Of a DNA stretch of 64,000 nucleotides, positions 11,701-24,124 are shown one piece after another (the stretch's first letter is position 1; every line of letters starts with the position of its first letter). A program made the translations under genes and the position numbers. The notes beneath the pieces are model-generated. The model did no database searches, had not been told where the DNA came from, and saw only the letters and a list, made by a program, of their open reading frames with translations. The stretch is from Lycium barbarum (taxonomy: Eukaryota > Streptophyta > Magnoliopsida > Solanales > Solanaceae), in the NCBI RefSeq assembly GCF_019175385.1, contig NC_083342.1, positions 115,692,376 to 115,756,375 on the forward strand, read 5' to 3'.

Positions 11701-14505
11701 GGCACCAAGATCGGGTAAAGGAGAGTTGTGGTAAGTTGTTGGCCAGCGTAATATTAATCAAATTATGATGGAACCAACCTACCTAGTTTGGATTTGATTC
11801 CTAATTGTTTCACCAATTGACTTGCATGTGATATTGAGTTAATATTCTCCACCTTATTCCTTCATGTTATGCCTGTCAAGTGATACTTGTATTTATCAAT
11901 TTTCAATGGAGATACATATCCACTATTAATGTTGCATTGGCTGACAATAAATACTTTATTGACCCTTTTTCCCGAATTAATTACGTCCTTTCTTTATGCA
12001 GGTCTACACATTCCTTGAAACCACTCTTGTGAGCCTAGCATTACTGCCACAGTTTATTGCATTCTTCAATGATGGAGAAATACCTGGGACTCCGGGCACT
12101 CTTGCGACCACTTTCCTTGCTTTTGGTAAGATGTAGAAACCCTGCTTCCAAACTTCTCCTGTAATTTCTTACATAGGCATGCAATTTCCTATTTATTGAC
12201 ACAATTCTTGTCAATTGCAGTCTTTAACATTGCGTTTACTTTGAGTGTATTGGGGTTTCTGATCATGCACATATCATTGGTGGCTGGTAATACCACGACC
12301 ATTGAGGTATTACACCTTCCTTAATACCTTCCTTACTTTTGGGTTGAAAGTATAATGGGTGAACTGCTATCTGATCATAAGGGGAAAACTATTGCTACAA
12401 TTTGTTGTTTCTCCATGTCTTGGGTTTAGGAAGGTGTGCTTGCTAGATCAATTATCTAAGCGTGTTTATTTTGGTTCGTTTTGATCGACAACCTTATTAA
12501 AGTTGCTTTATTGCAGAATCACGTAGGTCACACTCTTCATATTTTCTTCACCCCACAAAAAGAAACAAATAAACAAAATTGAAGTAGAGTGATTCCTCAT
12601 CCATTTAACTTTTCGCCACATCTTTTTTCTTTTCTAAAACTCAAATCTACCAAGAACCTTGATTTTACCTAGAGGATCCGGTGGTGGCTTCATAGGAGAA
12701 ACTGATCGCGAAACTCTTCTTCAGCCAGAGTTGGGCCGGATAGCAGATGAAAATACAAAGTTGGTTATCATTTTAATGGACTTCTTATCAGTGTTTGGAC
12801 TGTATTCTTCTTGATCATAGGTCGCCTCCTTGCATAGAATCCTTCTGCTGCCGATGGCAACTCAAAATTTAACTTTGTCCCTTCAAACTACTTTCTGAAA
12901 TTGTGGAAAATACATTTGCCTTGGCTATTGGACTAAACTACATGGTTTACCCAATGAGACCACAGCTTACATCTTCTAATGATAAGCTTCCTCCAATTAG
13001 ATGGTTGAAGCTCAAGCTCTTATTTTTCGTTTCTTGGTTTCATGAACCAACTGCTCCTTTGAGGCTACTGCTTGTACTTCCCTTGGGATTAAATAAATCA
13101 GAAATGAAGAATCTTTCGGAGAAGAATCACTCGGGACGTTTGAACTTGAAATTTCGGCAGTTAATTGACACCTTTGACTGACAGGATTATGTGTATCCTT
13201 GGCCACATTAAAACACGTCTTGTCTTTGCAGGCATATGAGAAGAAGACCACTCCAAAATGGCGTTATGATCTTGGTCGGAAGAGGAATTTTGAACAGGTT
13301 AGTTGACTGCGGAAGACATTGTGATTGTCATTTGTCTGCTTTTATGGAGGTTTTTCTCAGTTGCAATGTGAAAAATGATGCATCTCATGTAGCATTATGA
13401 TCTAAATTAGATAAAACTCATAGAAAGGTGCAAGATCAAGGGAGGTAATCTCTTGTACCAGGTGCTATCAGTGGTATCCTTTTATTGGCGGGGTCTGTAT
13501 GTTTGCGGCTGGGTCAAATACTTTCAATTGTGCATCACAATTATCTATTCTAAAGTATACTTGTAGAAAATCGGACATAAAGCTTCGCCTTAGCAATAAA
13601 GGGGAAAAAGGGGGAATACTTCTTCATGTAGCAGTAGGACTAGGAAGCAGTTGACAGCAACTCAGAACGTGTATATCTATCTACACATGCATACCACATG
13701 CGTTTGAATCAAATTCTGAAAAGTGAGGATATCCTATAAAGAAGTGATACATTGATGTATGCATGTACTTTTTAGATAGGAAAGGTTGGAGCAAAACTTG
13801 ATTGTACCTTCTTAACCTGCTTGCTTTATCTCAATTGTCTTTGTTTTCTAGCAGTTATATCACATTACTTCTAGAATCCCAAATGTGCCTCAGCATATGG
13901 GGAACCAACTTGGTCTAAACAGTTTGTACTTTTATTTATCTTGTTTTTGAGTTGAGCAGTAGAGACGTTGGGAATTAACTGGTTCTTCGCGACAGAACCC
14001 TGGTTCCTAGTAAATTTAACTCTGTTATTAGGGATGCCAGAGCAAGAATCTTCTACACATTCTCGAAATTTGTACTCTATACTGATCCCCCGTTCCCTTG
14101 ATATGGAACATATGAGGTGTTGGTGTTGATATGGAACATATGAGGTGTTGGTGTTGGCCACAGCAAAACAACTTACTGTTAGAAAGAACCAAATCCCAAG
14201 CTTATCCAACAAAGACTCTGCCTGTGTGATTTTTGACTGCTCAAATCCATGTACAGTTGCTTGATATCTTCTTTAGCTAGAATCCGCTCTTCGAGTTTGT
14301 GGTGTTACCTTCATCTGTGTTACTATATGTTATGTCCATCACATTTCACCCTTCTAAAGTTGTAATATTTTTGCATCAGGTTTTTGGCCTAGACAAGAAG
14401 TATTGGTTCATCCCGGCTTACTCAGAAGAAGATTTAAGAAGGATACCCGCTCTTCATGGTCTTGAATACCCATCAAAGCCCGAACTAGAATCCCAAGAAT
14501 TCTAA
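8711..14505 (+). CDS. PAT14: DHHC-type protein S-acyltransferase (PAT13/PAT14-like)
   Basis: Seven exons (8711-8926, 10732-10951, 11041-11132, 12002-12125, 12221-12306, 13232-13297, 14380-14505) join in frame to 309 residues. The enzyme transfers palmitate to protein cysteines in endomembranes. Membrane segments are visible near residues 20-42 and 57-85, and two more after the catalytic domain. The cysteine-rich domain contains [18 protein letters not shown] and then the catalytic D154-HH-C157 in exon 3. TTIE at 243-246 is the conserved TTxE motif, and the C-terminus contains the aromatic FGLDKKYW stretch. Length and sequence match Arabidopsis PAT13/PAT14; the choice between the two is uncertain. 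The ATG at 8711 fits the family start. A second ATG lies six codons downstream. Intron 1 (1.8 kb) holds a tandem duplication. No lesions were seen. Confidence 0.95.
9373..10395. repeat. ~0.5-kb tandem duplication in intron 1 of the S-acyltransferase gene
   Basis: Two direct copies, about 9373-9871 and 9872-10395, align along their whole length. Both open GTAGTGAATGAAACAGG, share TCGAAGGCTCGCTTT, TAGACAACAGTTC and TTCACTCTTGTAGCTTAGAT, and end near ATGCCAATTAT. They differ by substitutions and small indels, including an extra GGAGCCAGACGATTTGGCAT in copy 2. No ORF is conserved. Confidence 0.85.
14101..14156. repeat. Perfect 28-bp tandem duplication in intron 6
   Basis: The 28-base unit starting ATATGGAACATATGAGG is present twice head to tail without a mismatch (14101-14128 and 14129-14156), which suggests a recent replication slip. 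Confidence 0.9.
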
Positions 14506-15504
14506 GGGTCATCAAGTACATGACCAAGCTGAGTTTGTTTTTTTCCTTTTCTTTTTGTAACAATTATAGAGTAGTACCTAATGATGCCCATCCGGTGTGA
14601 TCACTTCTACTGGCGCTGTGCCGAAACTACGCGAAGATATAGTAGAGGCGGCCCGAGCAGCCAAAGGATGCAATGATGTATTGATATGTTCATTTCGTTT
14701 GAGTATCCGTTAGGGAAAATGGGTTCTGTAAGATAGTAGGTTTGTTTATGTTTCAAGTCTGACAACAGGTTTTCTTGTAAGGTCAACTGGTTGATTAGAA
14801 ATGTAGATTGGTCTTCAATGACTCTTTCATACGTGTAAGTGTTAATGTAAATCGATTTTTCCTAGTCTTGGATTTGTCTAAAGTGGTTCTAAGCTCTCAT
14901 GGAATTGTCTTAAAATTGCAACATCCCTTGGATAATCCGGTATTGTCACGATTTAGTCACATAAATAGACTTTATAGACATAAATATGTACATATACTTT
15001 TTGCGTATGTACACACCTTTGGAACCGAAATAATGAGTTGAAGTTGGATGCACAAATGAAACTCCACTAATAAATTTATTTAATTGGAAGGAATCGGAAT
15101 ATTGTTTTTATTTTATAACGTGCCAAAATCATTGATAATATTCCGTTAATAATGTTATGCTTTACAATTTCATACTTCTAATTAATTTGTTGAATGATTT
15201 TAAAACTTTAATATTATGTAATTTATTAATTTCTTGCTTATTATTTAATGTTTTACACAATTAGATTAGCTTGCGCGTACCTCGACTAATTTTAAGGAGT
15301 ATTTGTTACCTTTCACCAGCACAAGTACAGGAAATCACAATGTTTTTGACTCCATTAGAATTTAAATTTGAGATCTCAGGATTCTCAACTCACTTCATTG
15401 ACCGCATATAACTAGTTTTTGTTTTTATTTTAGAATATCCTTTATATAACATTAAGATGATAACAATAACATAAATAGGTGAACGATAAACAACAAACTT
15501 ATAA
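14506..15504. other. 3' flank of the S-acyltransferase gene and intergenic DNA
   Basis: The first few hundred bases are the likely 3' UTR of the S-acyltransferase gene. The remainder is AT-rich DNA in which I see no gene or bounded repeat. Confidence 0.5.
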
Positions 15505-15858
15505 CTAGGACATGCTATTAGAAGACACAATGACAAAACAGAGATAGAAAATAAAAAATATTACATGCTCGATCAACATTCTACGGATGCCCATCATTCT
15601 CGCATTGTTGTCATTAACACGCACGTTGTTTGCAACATCTCCAACTACATGTTCATCAATGAGTTGTTTTCTCCGTATGTGAAGTTTAGTCCTCTTAACA
15701 GTAGATAGCTTTAACAACTCTTTAATTTCTCTAGCATCAAGTTCATTGAAGTTTTTGTCCTCAACAAGTTGGTTCAAGAGGTTTTCCACTTCTTTCTCTT
15801 CGGACCTTTGCTCTATTTCTTGAGCATTCACTTTTTTTTTTTTGAATTTAGGCTTCAT
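15505..15858 (-). CDS. Unrecognised 117-residue ORF, lysine/glutamate-rich, probably a relic
   Basis: The frame starts MKPKFKKKKVNAQEIEQRSE and contains a charged heptad-like stretch (residues 15-70, with EKEVENLLNQL and KELLKLSTVKRTKL) that could form a coiled coil. The end is hydrophobic and low-complexity. I do not recognise the family; a weak impression of the C-terminal part of a type I MADS protein could not be supported, because no MADS domain is found upstream on this strand. It lies next to the long inverted repeat, which also holds protein-like fragments, so it may be a captured or decayed gene piece. Confidence 0.25.
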   Translation of the reverse strand: MKPKFKKKKVNAQEIEQRSEEKEVENLLNQLVEDKNFNELDAREIKELLKLSTVKRTKLHIRRKQLIDEHVVGDVANNVRVNDNNARMMGIRRMLIEHVIFFIFYLCFVIVSSNSMS

Positions 15859-16196
15859 GTTTACTTTAACTTTTTTTCTCTTTGGGCCTCGGAGGAAGCT
15901 AAATGGTCCTTTACTATGTCATTAGCCTAGGTTAAAGACGGTGATCAAGCAAAAGAAGCATTGATCTCTTCGAAAATAAAAACAATTAGAACGACTCTAT
16001 ATCATGTACAATAGATAGGCTCTTCTGCTTTCTTACATAATGATGCTTTTTTATCTACAATAACTTTTTTCGCACTTGCACTGAGATTTCTAGTATTCCT
16101 AAGCCATTTCCTAATCATCTTTGGTATACAGAAAAAGAAGCAAAGTATAACTGAGTGAGTACATATTTGTAAAAATAAAAGTGGAGATTGCGGAAC

Positions 16197-17372
16197 AGGA
16201 GGATGATCGCGTGGATAATCTTTTGCTCGTGCTTGAAGATTTGATTCGCGGTAGCGGTCACGCTTCATGAGATAAGTATCGATTTTATGTTTGATTAAAA
16301 TCTGTCATTATGTGTTGTCTATTATTCATTTAACCAATATGTTTCTGGAATGCTTCGCTGTGCATTTTTTCTGTCAATGCTAATCTTTTATCTAGAATGG
16401 CTTTTCTCGCACTTTCACTGAGATTTCCTAGTGTTTCTAAGCCTTTTCTAATCATATTTGGTATACAGAAAAAGAAGCAAAGTACATCTAAGTGAGTACC
16501 TATTTCTAGAATAAGAGTGTTTGGCTGATATATACAGATGCCTCATAAGACCACATAATTAAATAACTATAAAGTTGATTGAGATAATTTGACCAGATTT
16601 AGAAATAAACTAATTGCGCAATCTGATTTGGAAGGTATTTATTAATTACTTTCTTAAATGGATGTAATTAATTCCTAAAACTCAATATTGAAGTTGAAGA
16701 AATAATCATAATTTCATATAAAGAGTTGGCAAGGTAAAAACTTTAGAGCGACTCACTCTTAATACACCTACGATATTGTGTAAAAAATTGGTCTTTTGAT
16801 ATGATTATTTAGAGCAACTTTCACTCTTAATCATATTCGAATATATGAAAATATGATTATTTCTCCAACTTCAATATTGAGTTTTAGGATTTTGATTACA
16901 TCCATTTAAGAAAGTAATTAATAAATACCTTCCAAACCAGATTGCGCAATTAGTTTATTTCTAAATCTGGTCAAATTATCTCAATCAACTTTATAGTTAT
17001 TTAATTATGTGGTCTTATGAGGCATCTGTATATATCAGTCAAACACTCTTATTCTAGAAATAGGTACTCACTCAGATGTACTTTGCTTCTTTTTCTGTAT
17101 ACCAAATATGATTAGAAAAGGCTTAGAAACACTAGGAAATCTCAGTGAAAGTGCGAGAAAAGCCATTCTAGATAAAAAATTAGCATTGATGGAAAATATG
17201 CACAACAAGAAGCATTTCAAAAACATACTGCTTAAATGAATAATAGACAACATATAATCACAGATTTTAATTAAACATAAAATCGATACTTATCTCTTGA
17301 AGCGTGCTCGTGACCGCAAATTAAACCTTCAAGCACAAGCAACAAATTATTCACGCGATCGTCCTCCAGTTC
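16197..17372. repeat. Long inverted repeat, arms ~0.52 kb, loop ~0.14 kb
   Basis: The left arm (about 16197-16712) and the reverse complement of the right arm (about 16852-17372) match closely, nearly without mismatch over the inner 330 bases and less well outside. Shared blocks include TCTAGAATGGCTTTTCTCGC, GCCTCATAAGACCACATAAT and TTGGAAGGTATTTATTAATT. A third, same-orientation partial copy of the inner block lies at about 16056-16170. Read on the plus strand, the right arm contains protein-like phrases (ETLGNLSESARKAILDKK and KRARDRKLNLQAQ), so the unit may be a captured gene fragment. I found no clear target duplication. A transcript would fold into a long hairpin. Confidence 0.85.
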
Positions 17373-17552
17373 TACAGTCTACAGTCCTCTGCTGTGTAAC
17401 CTAACTAGCCTTTGGATAGAGAATACTCGTGTGGGCAAGTATTACGGCTAAAAAAAGGCCAGTCTTACAGATGAACATGTATTCTATTTATAACTCACTT
17501 TTTAGGGTGTAAACCCGAGTCCAAAACGTGCAGAACTATTTTCCAAGTCCAT

Positions 17553-17705
17553 TAATTAACGGAAAAGGGCCAATAGACCCCTGTAAGATCGAAAAAATGC
17601 CAAATATACCCCTCATTATACTTTGGATCCAAATATACCCCTAACGTTATACTATTGACTCAAATATATCCCTCCACCGTTAAAGTTGATCAAGATGGAG
17701 CCCAA
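17553..17705. mobile_element. Fragment related to a CGGAAAAGGxCCAA-ended repeat
   Basis: AACGGAAAAGGGCCAATAGACCCCTG, split here as AACGGAAAAGGGCC and AATAGACCCCTG, resembles the terminus of the MITE at 6401, and it is followed by repeated phrases around AAATATACCCCT. No opposite terminus was found, so this is a partial copy at best. Confidence 0.35.
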
Positions 17706-18499
17706 TCCCACGTGACATTAATATTTTAATAAAGTAAATACCATGTGACATGCCACCTCACCAACCAAAACCCAATTTTTTTCTTTTTTCTTCCTAAACT
17801 TACAAGCCAACACTATTTTCTGTCTTAATTCCAAAATTTCCGATAACTCCATTTCGGTCGGGACCATAGAGTTTATTACTAGGCTTCCAATTGTGGCATT
17901 AATTTGAAATATATGAATTAATCTTATCACAATAAATTATAAATTATTTCACTAAAAACTGTAATTGCACTCCTTGGCTCAATTTTGAAGTCTTTCATTA
18001 AATTTTATCTGACTCCCCATGCTAACACTACATAGATCAATCAGTTAAATTAAATTACTGACAATTTAATTTATTGATTAAGTAAATTCTTTATACTGCC
18101 GCTTAACTTATTTCATGTGACAGATACAAAATCTACCTGCAAGGTTTTCACATTAAAACTTATAAGCATCCATAAAGGGGTATCATCAATCTCAAAGTTG
18201 AAACATTGATTCCATCCACTGATTATTATTTACAAATGTTATTTGTTACTATTCAACCACGAATAATTTTTAATGAATTCGAGTAAAGAATAATTTTGAA
18301 GTTATAAAAATAGAAAAAAGGAACAAACAAGGTAGCTAAGAGCAAGGACGGATCCAAAATTTAAATTTTATGGGTTTAATTTTAAGATTATTAGCATTAA
18401 ACCATTATTATATCCTTTACGATATGTGTTTATATCTATTATTTCTTTTGTCTCAATTTATGTGGCGTATTTTTCTTTTTAGGATGTCCCTTTAAAGAT

Positions 18500-18590
18500 A
18501 AAAGTAACGTCTGCGTACATCCTACCCTCCTCAGACCCCACTTGTGAGATTACACTGAATATGTTATGTTATGTTATGTTATGTCTCAAA
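18500..18590 (+). mobile_element. SINE-like 3' fragment
   Basis: It contains TCTGCGTACATCCTACCCTC and CAGACCCCACTTGTGAGATT, which I associate with the conserved 3' part of Solanaceae SINEs, followed by a short tandem tail. The 5' part is missing or unrecognisable. Confidence 0.45.
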
Positions 18591-19607
18591 AAGAATGTTA
18601 TATTTCTATATTAAAAAATAATTTAAAATTATGAGATGATTTATAATTACACAAATATTTAATGCTTATTTTGAATCACAAATATTAAAAGTCTTTCTTC
18701 TTTCTTAAATTTCATCTTATTCAAATGATGTCACATAAATTGAATCAGTGAGAGTATTTATTACCTAACTATAATGCTCTTTATTATGCTACGCCTCTAC
18801 CTCATACACCTCTAGCTAGAATAGAAATGAAAAAAACAAAAAAAAAGAGAGAGAGAGAACTAGAAGGTTCTGACTGCATGGAGAGAAACAGAATACTAGA
18901 AAATGTAAGGAAAAAAAGGAAGGATCTAGGCTCCAAACGCTCCAATATTCTAACCTCTCATCAACATAACACGTGTCACTCTCACACAACTCCTTTTTTT
19001 CATATACAAAAGCTTAGCCACGTACATTCATTCATCTTAAGCAATTTATTACTACTTATATATTATTCTTTGACTCTGCCCCCAAGGTAATTCAACGTCT
19101 TCTTCATACTTCATCAATTTCGCAATCCTGATAAAAGGTAATGAACAATATTCGATGTTTATGTTTCTGGTTGTGTTTGATCATTGTCCAGTCATGTAAC
19201 TGGTAGGTTCTGCACTAGCTGTCCACTGATCTTTGATTAAAATGAATGTTCTAGAGATTTTCTATGATTAATTTCTAGTGCATGTGTCCAGAGATTTAAT
19301 AAATCTTTGTTAAATTCAAGGCTTAAACTAGCTTTTCCGTGAACTGTTTCAAATGTTGCAATACTGTATAATATACTAAATTAGGAGCTGAGATGTTGCT
19401 GATTTCGATACACACAACCAAATTACGTAGATATAGATAGATAGGTTTGCCTCTATGCTTCTTGAGAGGTTTGGTGTTAGAGCAGTGGCGAAGCCGGAAA
19501 TTTCATCAAAAGAGTATGAAAATATAAAGAAGTAAACATACGATGAAGCTAATGAGATTCAAGAAAAATATGACCTAACTACACGGTATAATTTTCGGGG
19601 TTAAGGA

Positions 19608-19776
19608 CAGGGCGGAGCCAGTAAGGGCCAAGGGTTTGGCCAAAAATTACACTGTATATACAAACTGAAAATTATTTTTTATGGATATATATTAGATGTT
19701 GAACTCCTTTGGCTTCTTCGTTTGTCTACTTCTTTATATTTTTGAACCCCTTATTTAAAATTCTGGCTCCGTCACT
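19608..19776. mobile_element. Short hAT-type MITE in the leader intron of the first MLF-like gene
   Basis: It is bounded by GGGCGGAGCCAG on the left and CTGGCTCCGTCAC on the right, an inverted pair, with TTTTTGAACCCCTTATTTAAA next to the right end. A degenerate related end (CAGTGGCGAAGCCGG) lies just upstream at about 19490. No clear target duplication was seen. Confidence 0.5.
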
Positions 19777-19941
19777 AATTAGGCGGCTTTGGCACTAGGG
19801 GATGAGTTAAAACCTTGGGAATTTCCTCTTTGTTGCTGATTCTAGTTGTATGTATCATCCAATTTTCAATCAATTTCAACAGCTTTAAAAGACTGAGTTG
19901 TTAAGTTTCCTTGTTCTGGAAGTAGGGATTGGCGTGAGAAT

Positions 19942-22819
19942 ATGCAGAGAGGAAGAGGTGGCAGAGACAATTTCAACTCCTTTAGCAGTCAATTTGATAG
20001 ATTTGGAGGCATAATGTCAAGTATATTTGGAGGAAGAGACCCTTTTGATGACCCATTTTTCACTCGCCCTTTCGCAAACTTGTCTCCGTCTTCCATGTTA
20101 CATCCAAGAATTCCTGCTGATGAGTTGCAGCAGGTTGATGAAGTCAGTGGGCCAGTAATTCAAGAGATAGATATGGATGATGAGGAAGAAGTATCGCTTG
20201 AACTAGAGGAGGAAGACAGGGACGTTAATGGCTCTAAGGAGAAAAGAGATAGGGCTTTTGCTAACAGAAATCCACTTGTTGAACACCCTGAAGACCAAAC
20301 TGATGGTAAATTTTGCTTATATTCATCTTCCTTTTGTACAATAGGGTTTGCCCTGATTTCTTAGCTTGTTAGGATTTCCTTACCATAATTGTGTTTTACT
20401 ATTAAAAGAAAAGGAAGCTGATCCTTTTCTTGGAGAAAAAGTCTTTGCACTTTTACAATTTGAGGATCCTTCCTTTATATTATAACATAATAACGTCTAC
20501 AGTGTAGTCATTAAAAGAGTCTTGACGAGAGGTTATTCTACCGATATATTTTCTATTATATTAGTTATCTCATAGGTAGGTCAATTGACCAAACCATATT
20601 AAAGTATTATCCCTCTTTTAGTATACTTCTTTTTTGTTGTCTGATTTGCTTCGTTAGCTTCAGCATGACGAAGGTAGGGGTAAGGTCTGTGTACACTCTA
20701 CCCTCCCCAAGACCCCACTTTGTGGGACTTCACTGGGTATGTTGTTAGCTTTCAGATGACGTTCTGTTATTTCGATTCTTGCAGTTTTTGGTGTCTGTCC
20801 ATAGTAATATTCTTGCTGCTCATCATCATTAATTCTACTTATGTTCCAGACCATAGCAAGAGCAAGAGCGTAAGCAAAGATGTTACTCATGGAATGAAAG
20901 ACTTAAAATTGGAAGGAGCACAATCGAAGACTCAGGGTATGAGCTATAGAAGAGTTACATATGGTGGAATAGACGGGACATATTACAGCGCCACCACCAC
21001 ACGGAGGACTGGAAATGATGGAGTATGTTCTCTTCCATTGATGACCTGGCTTAATAATCTTGTTCTTGCTGGTTCTAACAGTGCATATGTTGTGAAACAG
21101 AGGGTGCTAGAGGAGAGCAAGCAAGCAGATAGAACAACTGGTCAAGCAACACATAGAGTCTCCAGAGGCATTCACGATAAGGTATAACTGTATAAGTTAA
21201 TCATATACTTTTGGCAATGTTCTTAAAATATTTGATAAACCTATCTTCTTCTTTATGTGTAGAAGCTTTAAGTTTTATTAAACTTATACTTTTGGCAGTG
21301 TACTTCCTATTCCAAGAAGGCATATAATCATTAATCATTTATTTAAGGAAGAGGTAATGGTAATTTAGTCAAATGCTCCTTATGATTGATGCTGTCAAAT
21401 GAATTTCATAATAGGTATGCTTAAAGCTTAAACGATAGGAAAAACAAACCGGAGAGAGTAAATGTGGCTGCGAGGATTAAAGGAGTTGACTCCTGCCCTG
21501 GGGCGGATCCATGTACTGTTTTTTGGTGCTCAAGCACCCATTAACCGTGGCGGATATCCCATGTAGACATATAGCAAATATTGAAATTTTGGTATAAAAT
21601 AATAAATAGCACCCAGGATACAATAAAAGATCTTGCTGCTTTGGTTAAAAGGTTGTAGGCTTTAGGCTAACCCATGGAGGAGCCAAGTTCGAATTCCACT
21701 CAAAGCAATATATTTTTTTGTTGATTTTAAGGTGGGCACCCAGGACCACTGAATCCTGGGTCCACCACTGCGACCTGACTATCGAGTTCCTAGATTGCTA
21801 TGTACATCTTAGTGGATTCTAGTTGTTGTGTGTTCTATGCCAGAGAGATGTTAATAATCTATCCCAATATTGATAATCAAGCGGACAGTATTAATTGGTC
21901 TGAGTTTCTCATATGAATTGCAAGACTGGCACTACTTTGTCCACGGTGGCGGTAATGTGATATTCTCAAACATAGTTTCCATGTGTATAGTTGAGGGATA
22001 TTTGAATTTTGGCCCTTTTCATTGCTCTGATAACAGTGACCTTATTTTGACGGATAGGAAAAGAGTTTCTCATTGACATTCTTCTGTCGTTATTAGGGGC
22101 ACTCATTGACAAGGAAGCTTGCCTCCGATGGTAAGGTGGACACAACACAAACATTGCATAATCTCGAAGAAGGTAGCAAGCATCTTCAATAAGATTACTT
22201 AGATGTTCTGTTCTTATTTTGCATCTTGTGTTGTTTGTTTCTTTATTGTGCAGATGAATTAGCTGGCTTTGAACAGACATGGAATGGCAATGCTAATAAG
22301 GAAATCCCTGTCTGGAAGAGCGCAAATGCAGGTTTGTAAGCAAAGGATATGCCTTTCTCTACTCATGAATAGTAATGGTACAGTACATACTTCAACAACG
22401 TATCTGATGAAGTTCTGCAGTCTCCTCAGTATATGTATATTGCATTCCTAACGCCAGACTTGAGCTGATTACTTGACCTGGCTTTAAATGCACGCTCAAG
22501 TATGGAGGCATTAAACAATTTTTAGGCCTATTCTTTCTTAGTTTATGACAAATGAAGACCAGCCAATCTCGTGCAATGCTTTTTGTTGCCCTCTAGGCTA
22601 CTTCGGAATGAGAGGTTTTCTTATATTGGATGAAACTTATGCTTGCATGATCCTGTAACGGTATGCTGTTTCGGTTATCCAGGAACAAGTAGTGATTGGC
22701 TGACGAACTGGAATCCTGGAGTCCGAGATCAATTTATTGGTGTGAGACCTGATAACTGTGCTCAGTCAGGGACTCAAAGTGGAAGGCCAAAGAAGGTCGT
22801 CCGGATCAATATAGAGTGA
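19942..22819 (+). CDS. Myeloid leukemia factor (MLF) family protein, copy 1
   Basis: Six exons (19942-20305, 20850-21022, 21101-21181, 22097-22172, 22254-22331, 22683-22819) join in frame to 302 residues. The N-terminus has FGGRDPFDDPFFTRPF, an acidic stretch (residues about 70-95) follows, and the MLF core includes SYRRVTYGGIDGTYYS, HRVSRGIHDKGHSLTRK, TLHNLEEDELAGFEQTW and VWKSANAG. MLF proteins in animals are nucleocytoplasmic adaptors; plant members have no well-defined role, so I give no specific function. The gene shares exon phases with the copy at 40750-43899: exons 3 and 4 are 81 and 76 bp in both. Introns contain SINE-like and MITE-like pieces. A spliced leader is likely. All borders are GT/AG and no lesion was seen. 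The exon 3 acceptor was chosen by alignment to the paralogue. Confidence 0.9.
20665..20752 (+). mobile_element. SINE-like 3' fragment in intron 1 of MLF copy 1
   Basis: It contains GGTAAGGTCTGTGTACACTC, TACCCTCCCCAAGACCCCAC and CACTGGGTATGTTGTT, the same conserved tail as at 18500. It lies in sense orientation in the intron. Confidence 0.5.
21490..21780. mobile_element. Short non-autonomous element in intron 3 of MLF copy 1
   Basis: The ends are roughly inverted (CTGGGGCGGATCCATG on the left, CTGGGTCCACCACTGCG on the right). The interior has CCAAGTTCGAATTCCACTCA, which resembles a pol III B box (GTTCGAATTC), so a tRNA-related SINE component is possible. The family is unresolved. Confidence 0.4.
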
Positions 22820-24124
22820 ATGTACGTATTCGCCAGATCAACATCAAGCCCGGGAATGGAGAACTTCCCGGTAGACTATACTATACCTGTCAAGCCACAA
22901 CAACAACAAAAAAAATATCTACATATTTGGTAGTTGCTTAGAGTCATGGTGAGAGGTGACAAGAGCAGTTGTACGTCTATAAAGAAGGGATTTAGTATGT
23001 TAGTAATATTTTGTTTCTGGACGTTAGTGTTGGTTAGAATCTGTTTAGCCATAGTGATTTTAGATTGCTCGTCTTTCTGAAGATGACTGATAGAATAAAC
23101 ATATCTGGATGGTTTGCAGTATCAATGCTTTTTGTCATCAGTGACATTTCGATATTATGGAGTTCGTGTAGGCGACCACTTGTTATGTACGCATTATAGT
23201 GGTTGTGATTCCTTTATCTAGATTTAGACTTATTAATCATCACTAACTTAGTTGTGAACATCACACAATTGTTGAAGAGAAAAACTTGAGAAAAGAAGAA
23301 ACAACGTTTCATTTAGAAGGTACTTTAAAAGGTGCTTTTGAGTATTGGCTCTGTTACACACGTCTTACATAAATCACAGTAGTAAAAATTACATTGAAGT
23401 TGGATTTCCAAAGTCGGAGAAGAAAAGCCATTTGATACCGAGAGAATTATTTAAAAGAAGATTATGTTAGAGTATTAATCAAAGGTGATATCTGGCACTA
23501 TTGTTTCTTCTTAGTTAGTGAAAGGATCCGTTATGAAGTGTCTCAGACTGACTATATATATGTATATATATAGTTTATTCGCTTTTTCACTTTTGACGTC
23601 GAAAAGATAGGAAGTAATTTTAAGCAACAGTAGTACGATCTATTTGTGCCTCTAGAAATCGACTCTCTTTGACCTACATAACATGACTTCGGCTTTTTTT
23701 GTTTTTTTCTTTTATCAGACCAGAAAAATATGGAAAAGCTGTTTTTTTTTAGGTGATTGAGTAAGTCTATAAGCTAGTCAAATTAGGCTATATAACTTAG
23801 TAGTAACTTTTCAGTTATTATTTTGACGGGGGTCTATCCAATATAAAATTTTCTTTTCGCTGGTTGTAATTTTTCTGGGAAGAAATTATTCATTACGTAT
23901 TAGTTGCAACAGAGGTATTCGAATTCTGTGTATTCAACACGAAAACACGAAAGTTGGTTAGGGGCATTGGCCAAGTCTATTGCTTAAGTTCTGCTCGTGT
24001 TAGATGGTTTGGTTTCAATGTCTTAACTCTGAAGTACTTTGAATTCTTTTAGTGGGCCTCCGCTGTTCAAATTCTGGGCCTGTCGCTGTTAATGTGCTGC
24101 TGTCCATTAAAGGAATTTTTTTTT
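22820..24124. other. 3' flank of MLF copy 1 and intergenic DNA
   Basis: The first ~300 bases are the likely 3' UTR. The remainder has short AT repeats (ATATATATGTATATATATAG near 23560) and no recognisable gene or bounded element. Confidence 0.5.

Larger units (their letters stand above)
17706..19941. other. Intergenic region and 5' flank of the first MLF-like gene
   Basis: No gene is seen up to about 19000. Around 18500-18590 there is a SINE-like tail (TCTGCGTACATCCTACCCTC, then four TTATG units). From 18980 the sequence looks like promoter and leader, with TTATATATTATTC near 19055. A leader intron from about 19137 (AAAAG|GTAATG) to 19925 (GAAGTAG|GGATTG) is plausible. Inside it, two pieces of the CAGTGGCGGAGCCA-type MITE lie at about 19490 and 19608-19776. 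Confidence 0.5.
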
